From Pseudomonas sp. (GTDB taxonomy: Bacteria > Pseudomonadota > Gammaproteobacteria > Pseudomonadales > Pseudomonadaceae), in NCBI GenBank assembly GCA_003523465.1, contig DQAA01000420.1, positions 1 to 7,581 of the forward strand: DNA of 7,581 bases, written 5' to 3'. A program made the position numbers and the translations under genes. The notes beneath the pieces were generated by a model, which had not been told where the DNA came from, did not search any database, and worked only from the letters and a program-made list of their open reading frames with translations. This document shows, in pieces, positions 5,791 through 7,581 of this stretch (the first letter of the stretch is position 1; each line of letters begins with the position of its first letter).

Positions 5791-6005
5791 CTGGTCTCGA
5801 TCAGGATGCCCACCGGGGCGTCCACGGACGAAGGCTGATTCCTCCTCCTGACTGACGTGCATATGACACAACAGCAAGCAGGACGCGTCGTCGCGGCTTC
5901 GGCAGCACTGGTCACCAGTCAACCGCAAGTCGCTGGACACGGGATGGCCCGCCACCCCTGACGCACCCTGACACCGACCGTGAGAAGTCGTGTGTGCCGA
6001 ACGCC

Positions 6006-6025
6006 GTTTCCGGCAGCCCGGAAAC
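6006..6025 (+). other. Hairpin just upstream of the rne start codon
   Basis: GTTTCCGG (6006-6013) and CCGGAAAC (6018-6025) form a perfect 8-bp stem with loop CAGC, ending 12 nt before the rne ATG at 6038. The only GGA-type ribosome-binding sequence nearby (GGAAAC) is inside the 3' arm of the stem, and only a GG at 6030-6031 lies at normal spacing. The hairpin would sit against the initiating ribosome and could limit rne translation. The structure is observed, the effect inferred. Confidence 0.75.
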
Positions 6026-6037
6026 CGACGGTATTAC

Positions 6038-7581
6038 ATGAAAAGAATGCTGATTAACGCAACTCAACCCGAAGAGTTGCGTGTTGCTCTGGTAGATGGC
6101 CAGCGCCTCTACGACCTGGACATCGAGTCCGGTGCGCGCGAGCAGAAGAAGGCCAACATCTACAAAGGCCGGATTACCCGCATCGAACCCAGCCTCGAAG
6201 CCGCTTTCGTCGACTTCGGCTCCGAACGTCATGGCTTCCTGCCACTCAAGGAAATCTCCCGCGAATACTTCAAGAAGAACCCGGAAGGTCGGGTCAACAT
6301 CAAGGAAGTACTGAGCGAAGGCCAGGAAGTCATCGTCCAGGTCGAGAAAGAAGAGCGTGGCAACAAGGGCGCCGCCCTGACCACCTTCATCAGCCTGGCC
6401 GGTCGTTACCTGGTGCTGATGCCGAACAACCCGCGTGCCGGCGGCATCTCCCGCCGCATCGAAGGCGAAGAGCGCAATGAACTGCGCGAAGCCCTGAACG
6501 GGCTGGTCGCTCCTGCCGACATGGGCCTGATCGTTCGCACTGCCGGTCTCGGCCGCAGCAGCGAAGAGATGCAATGGGACCTGGACTACCTGCTGCAACT
6601 CTGGACCGCGATCAAGGAAGCCTCCCAGGACCGCGCCGCGCCATTCCTGATCTACCAGGAAAGCAACGTCATCATCCGCGCCATCCGTGACTACCTGCGT
6701 CAGGACATCGGCGAAGTACTGATCGACAGCATCGACGCCCAGGAAGAAGCACTGACCTTCATCCGCCAGGTGATGCCGCAGTACGCCAGCAAGATCAAGC
6801 TGTACGAGGACAGCGTTCCGCTGTTCAACCGCTTCCAGATCGAAAGCCAGATCGAGACCGCCTTCCAGCGCGTGGTCGACCTGCCTTCCGGCGGCTCGAT
6901 CGTCATCGACCCGACCGAAGCCCTGGTCTCCATCGACATCAACTCGGCGCGCGCCACCAAAGGTAGCGACATCGAGGAAACCGCCCTGCAGACCAACCTG
7001 GAGGCGGCCGAGGAAATCGCCCGTCAACTGCGTCTGCGCGACATCGGTGGCCTGATCGTCATCGACTTCATCGACATGACCCCAGCCAAGAACCAGCGCG
7101 CCGTGGAAGAGAAAGTCCGCGAATGCCTGGAAGCCGACCGCGCCCGCGTCCAGGTTGGCCGCATCTCGCGCTTCGGCCTGCTGGAAATGTCTCGCCAGCG
7201 CCTGCGTCCATCCCTGGGCGAAAGCAGCGGCATCGTCTGCCCACGCTGCAGCGGCACCGGCATCATCCGTGACGTCGAGTCCCTGTCCCTGGCGATCCTG
7301 CGCCTGATCGAAGAAGAAGCCCTGAAGGACCGCACCGCCGAAGTCCGCGCCCAGGTGCCGATCCCGGTCGCCGCATTCCTGCTCAACGAGAAACGCAACT
7401 CGATCACCAAGATCGAACTGCGTACCCGCGCCCGCATCATCATCCTGCCGAACGATCACCTCGAGACGCCGCACTTCGAAGTCCAGCGCCTGCGTGATGA
7501 CAACCCGGAAGCCCAGAGCGCCCAGTCCAGCTACGAAATCGCCGCCTCCGAAGTCGAGGAAGCGCCACAAGCCGCCGCCAC
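6038..7581 (+). CDS. rne: Ribonuclease E, N-terminal catalytic part (open at window end)
   Basis: The essential endoribonuclease of the degradosome, which matures 5S rRNA and tRNAs and starts decay of most mRNAs. The frame is open from ATG 6038 to the window end (514 codons and two bases), so the C-terminal scaffold is not visible. It begins [21 protein letters not shown], nearly identical to E. coli. An S1 domain spans about residues 37-117 with the GFLPL and [16 protein letters not shown] blocks; the 5'-monophosphate sensor R167/T168 is present (E. coli R169/T170); the Mg2+ ligands D300, N302 and D343 match E. coli D303, N305 and D346; the zinc-link is CPRC (C401, C404). The sequence turns low-complexity after about residue 490, where the small domain ends. 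RNase G is excluded by the length and by the rluC neighbour. The ATG has only a weak Shine-Dalgarno and sits behind a hairpin in a long leader, consistent with autoregulation. Confidence 0.98.
   Translation, partial: MKRMLINATQPEELRVALVDGQRLYDLDIESGAREQKKANIYKGRITRIEPSLEAAFVDFGSERHGFLPLKEISREYFKKNPEGRVNIKEVLSEGQEVIVQVEKEERGNKGAALTTFISLAGRYLVLMPNNPRAGGISRRIEGEERNELREALNGLVAPADMGLIVRTAGLGRSSEEMQWDLDYLLQLWTAIKEASQDRAAPFLIYQESNVIIRAIRDYLRQDIGEVLIDSIDAQEEALTFIRQVMPQYASKIKLYEDSVPLFNRFQIESQIETAFQRVVDLPSGGSIVIDPTEALVSIDINSARATKGSDIEETALQTNLEAAEEIARQLRLRDIGGLIVIDFIDMTPAKNQRAVEEKVRECLEADRARVQVGRISRFGLLEMSRQRLRPSLGESSGIVCPRCSGTGIIRDVESLSLAILRLIEEEALKDRTAEVRAQVPIPVAAFLLNEKRNSITKIELRTRARIIILPNDHLETPHFEVQRLRDDNPEAQSAQSSYEIAASEVEEAPQAAA

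Larger units (their letters stand above)
5368..6037 (+). promoter_or_regulatory. Long structured 5' leader of rne
   Basis: The stretch between the rne promoter and the rne ATG holds no convincing gene. It contains a series of local hairpins: 5370-5384 (5 bp), 5436-5451 (5 bp), 5646-5670 (9 pairs with one mismatch), 5770-5790 (8 pairs with a bulged A), 5819-5830 (4 bp), 5907-5919 (dyad) and 6006-6025 (8 bp), plus a T8 tract at 5558-5565. In E. coli the 361-nt rne leader folds into hairpins recognised by RNase E, which cleaves its own mRNA; a separate pseudomonad leader motif (rne-II) has been reported in structured-RNA surveys. I infer the same feedback role here. I cannot place the published motif boundaries exactly from sequence alone. 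Confidence 0.65.

Noticed and set aside
5841..5848. CCTCCTCC, identical to the anti-Shine-Dalgarno core, in the rne leader
   Set aside because: It could pair with GGTGGAG at 5733-5739 with one mismatch, but an eight-base pyrimidine match of this kind is easily chance, and no ribosome-binding site for rne is complementary to it.
5595..5915. A 106-codon minus-strand frame in the rne leader
   Set aside because: The product has no recognisable family or plausible start context and lies opposite the predicted structured leader.
5863..5961. A 32-codon frame in the rne leader (starts MTQQQAGRVV)
   Set aside because: There is no Shine-Dalgarno; the upstream sequence is the opposite, CCTCCTCC. The frame covers the dyad and UUCG hairpins, which better explain the sequence. 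It remains a very weak leader-peptide possibility.
5912..7570. A 552-codon open frame on the minus strand opposite rne, longer than any other closed frame in the window
   Set aside because: The plus strand encodes RNase E with all catalytic residues. The minus-strand product is a repetitive Asp/Gly/Phe/Val-rich sequence with no recognisable family, as expected from the complement of GC-biased codons.

Overview
The window looks like ordinary core chromosome from a Pseudomonas species. The protein sequences I recall best as matches (YceD, YceF-type Maf, RluC, PlsX, RNase E) are the Pseudomonas versions, and the base composition is GC-rich. Gene order is the widespread gammaproteobacterial rne / rluC / yceF / yceD-rpmF-plsX-fabD neighbourhood, with an HAD phosphatase and an SppA-type peptidase inserted between rluC and the maf gene. 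I see no mobile element, CRISPR array, tRNA, rRNA or defence system.

Layout. Positions 1-1948 hold a minus-strand operon, read yceD > rpmF > plsX > fabD (fabD is cut by the window edge after 28 codons). It links 23S rRNA/ribosome assembly (YceD, L32) to phospholipid and fatty-acid synthesis (PlsX, FabD). A textbook sigma70 promoter (TTGACA-N17-TAGAAT) lies so close to the yceD start codon that the mRNA should be leaderless or nearly so. The maf/yceF gene (2046-2624, plus strand) is divergent from yceD and runs into a symmetric hairpin terminator (2647-2674) shared with the converging sppA.

Positions 2690-5304 hold a second minus-strand operon, rluC > HAD phosphatase > sppA, with an 11-nt overlap and a 7-nt gap. 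Its -10 element also sits directly on the start of rluC, so this too may be a leaderless message, and it suggests that the shorter RluC start (5304) is the right one.

Positions 5317-6037 are non-coding as far as I can tell. They carry a divergent rne promoter (TTGAAG-N17-TATAGT with extended -10) whose -35 lies in the same bases as the rluC -35 zone, followed by a predicted leader of about 670 nt with several hairpins and a U8 tract. This is the expected place for RNase E autoregulation. Positions 6038-7581 encode the catalytic half of RNase E, open at the window end.

Together the genes serve RNA processing and ribosome maturation (RNase E, RluC, YceD, L32), nucleotide house-cleaning (Maf), membrane lipid and fatty-acid synthesis (PlsX, FabD) and membrane proteolysis (SppA). 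The observations most worth testing are regulatory: two possible leaderless operons, the overlapping rluC/rne promoters, the long rne leader, and a very stable UUCG hairpin between plsX and fabD.
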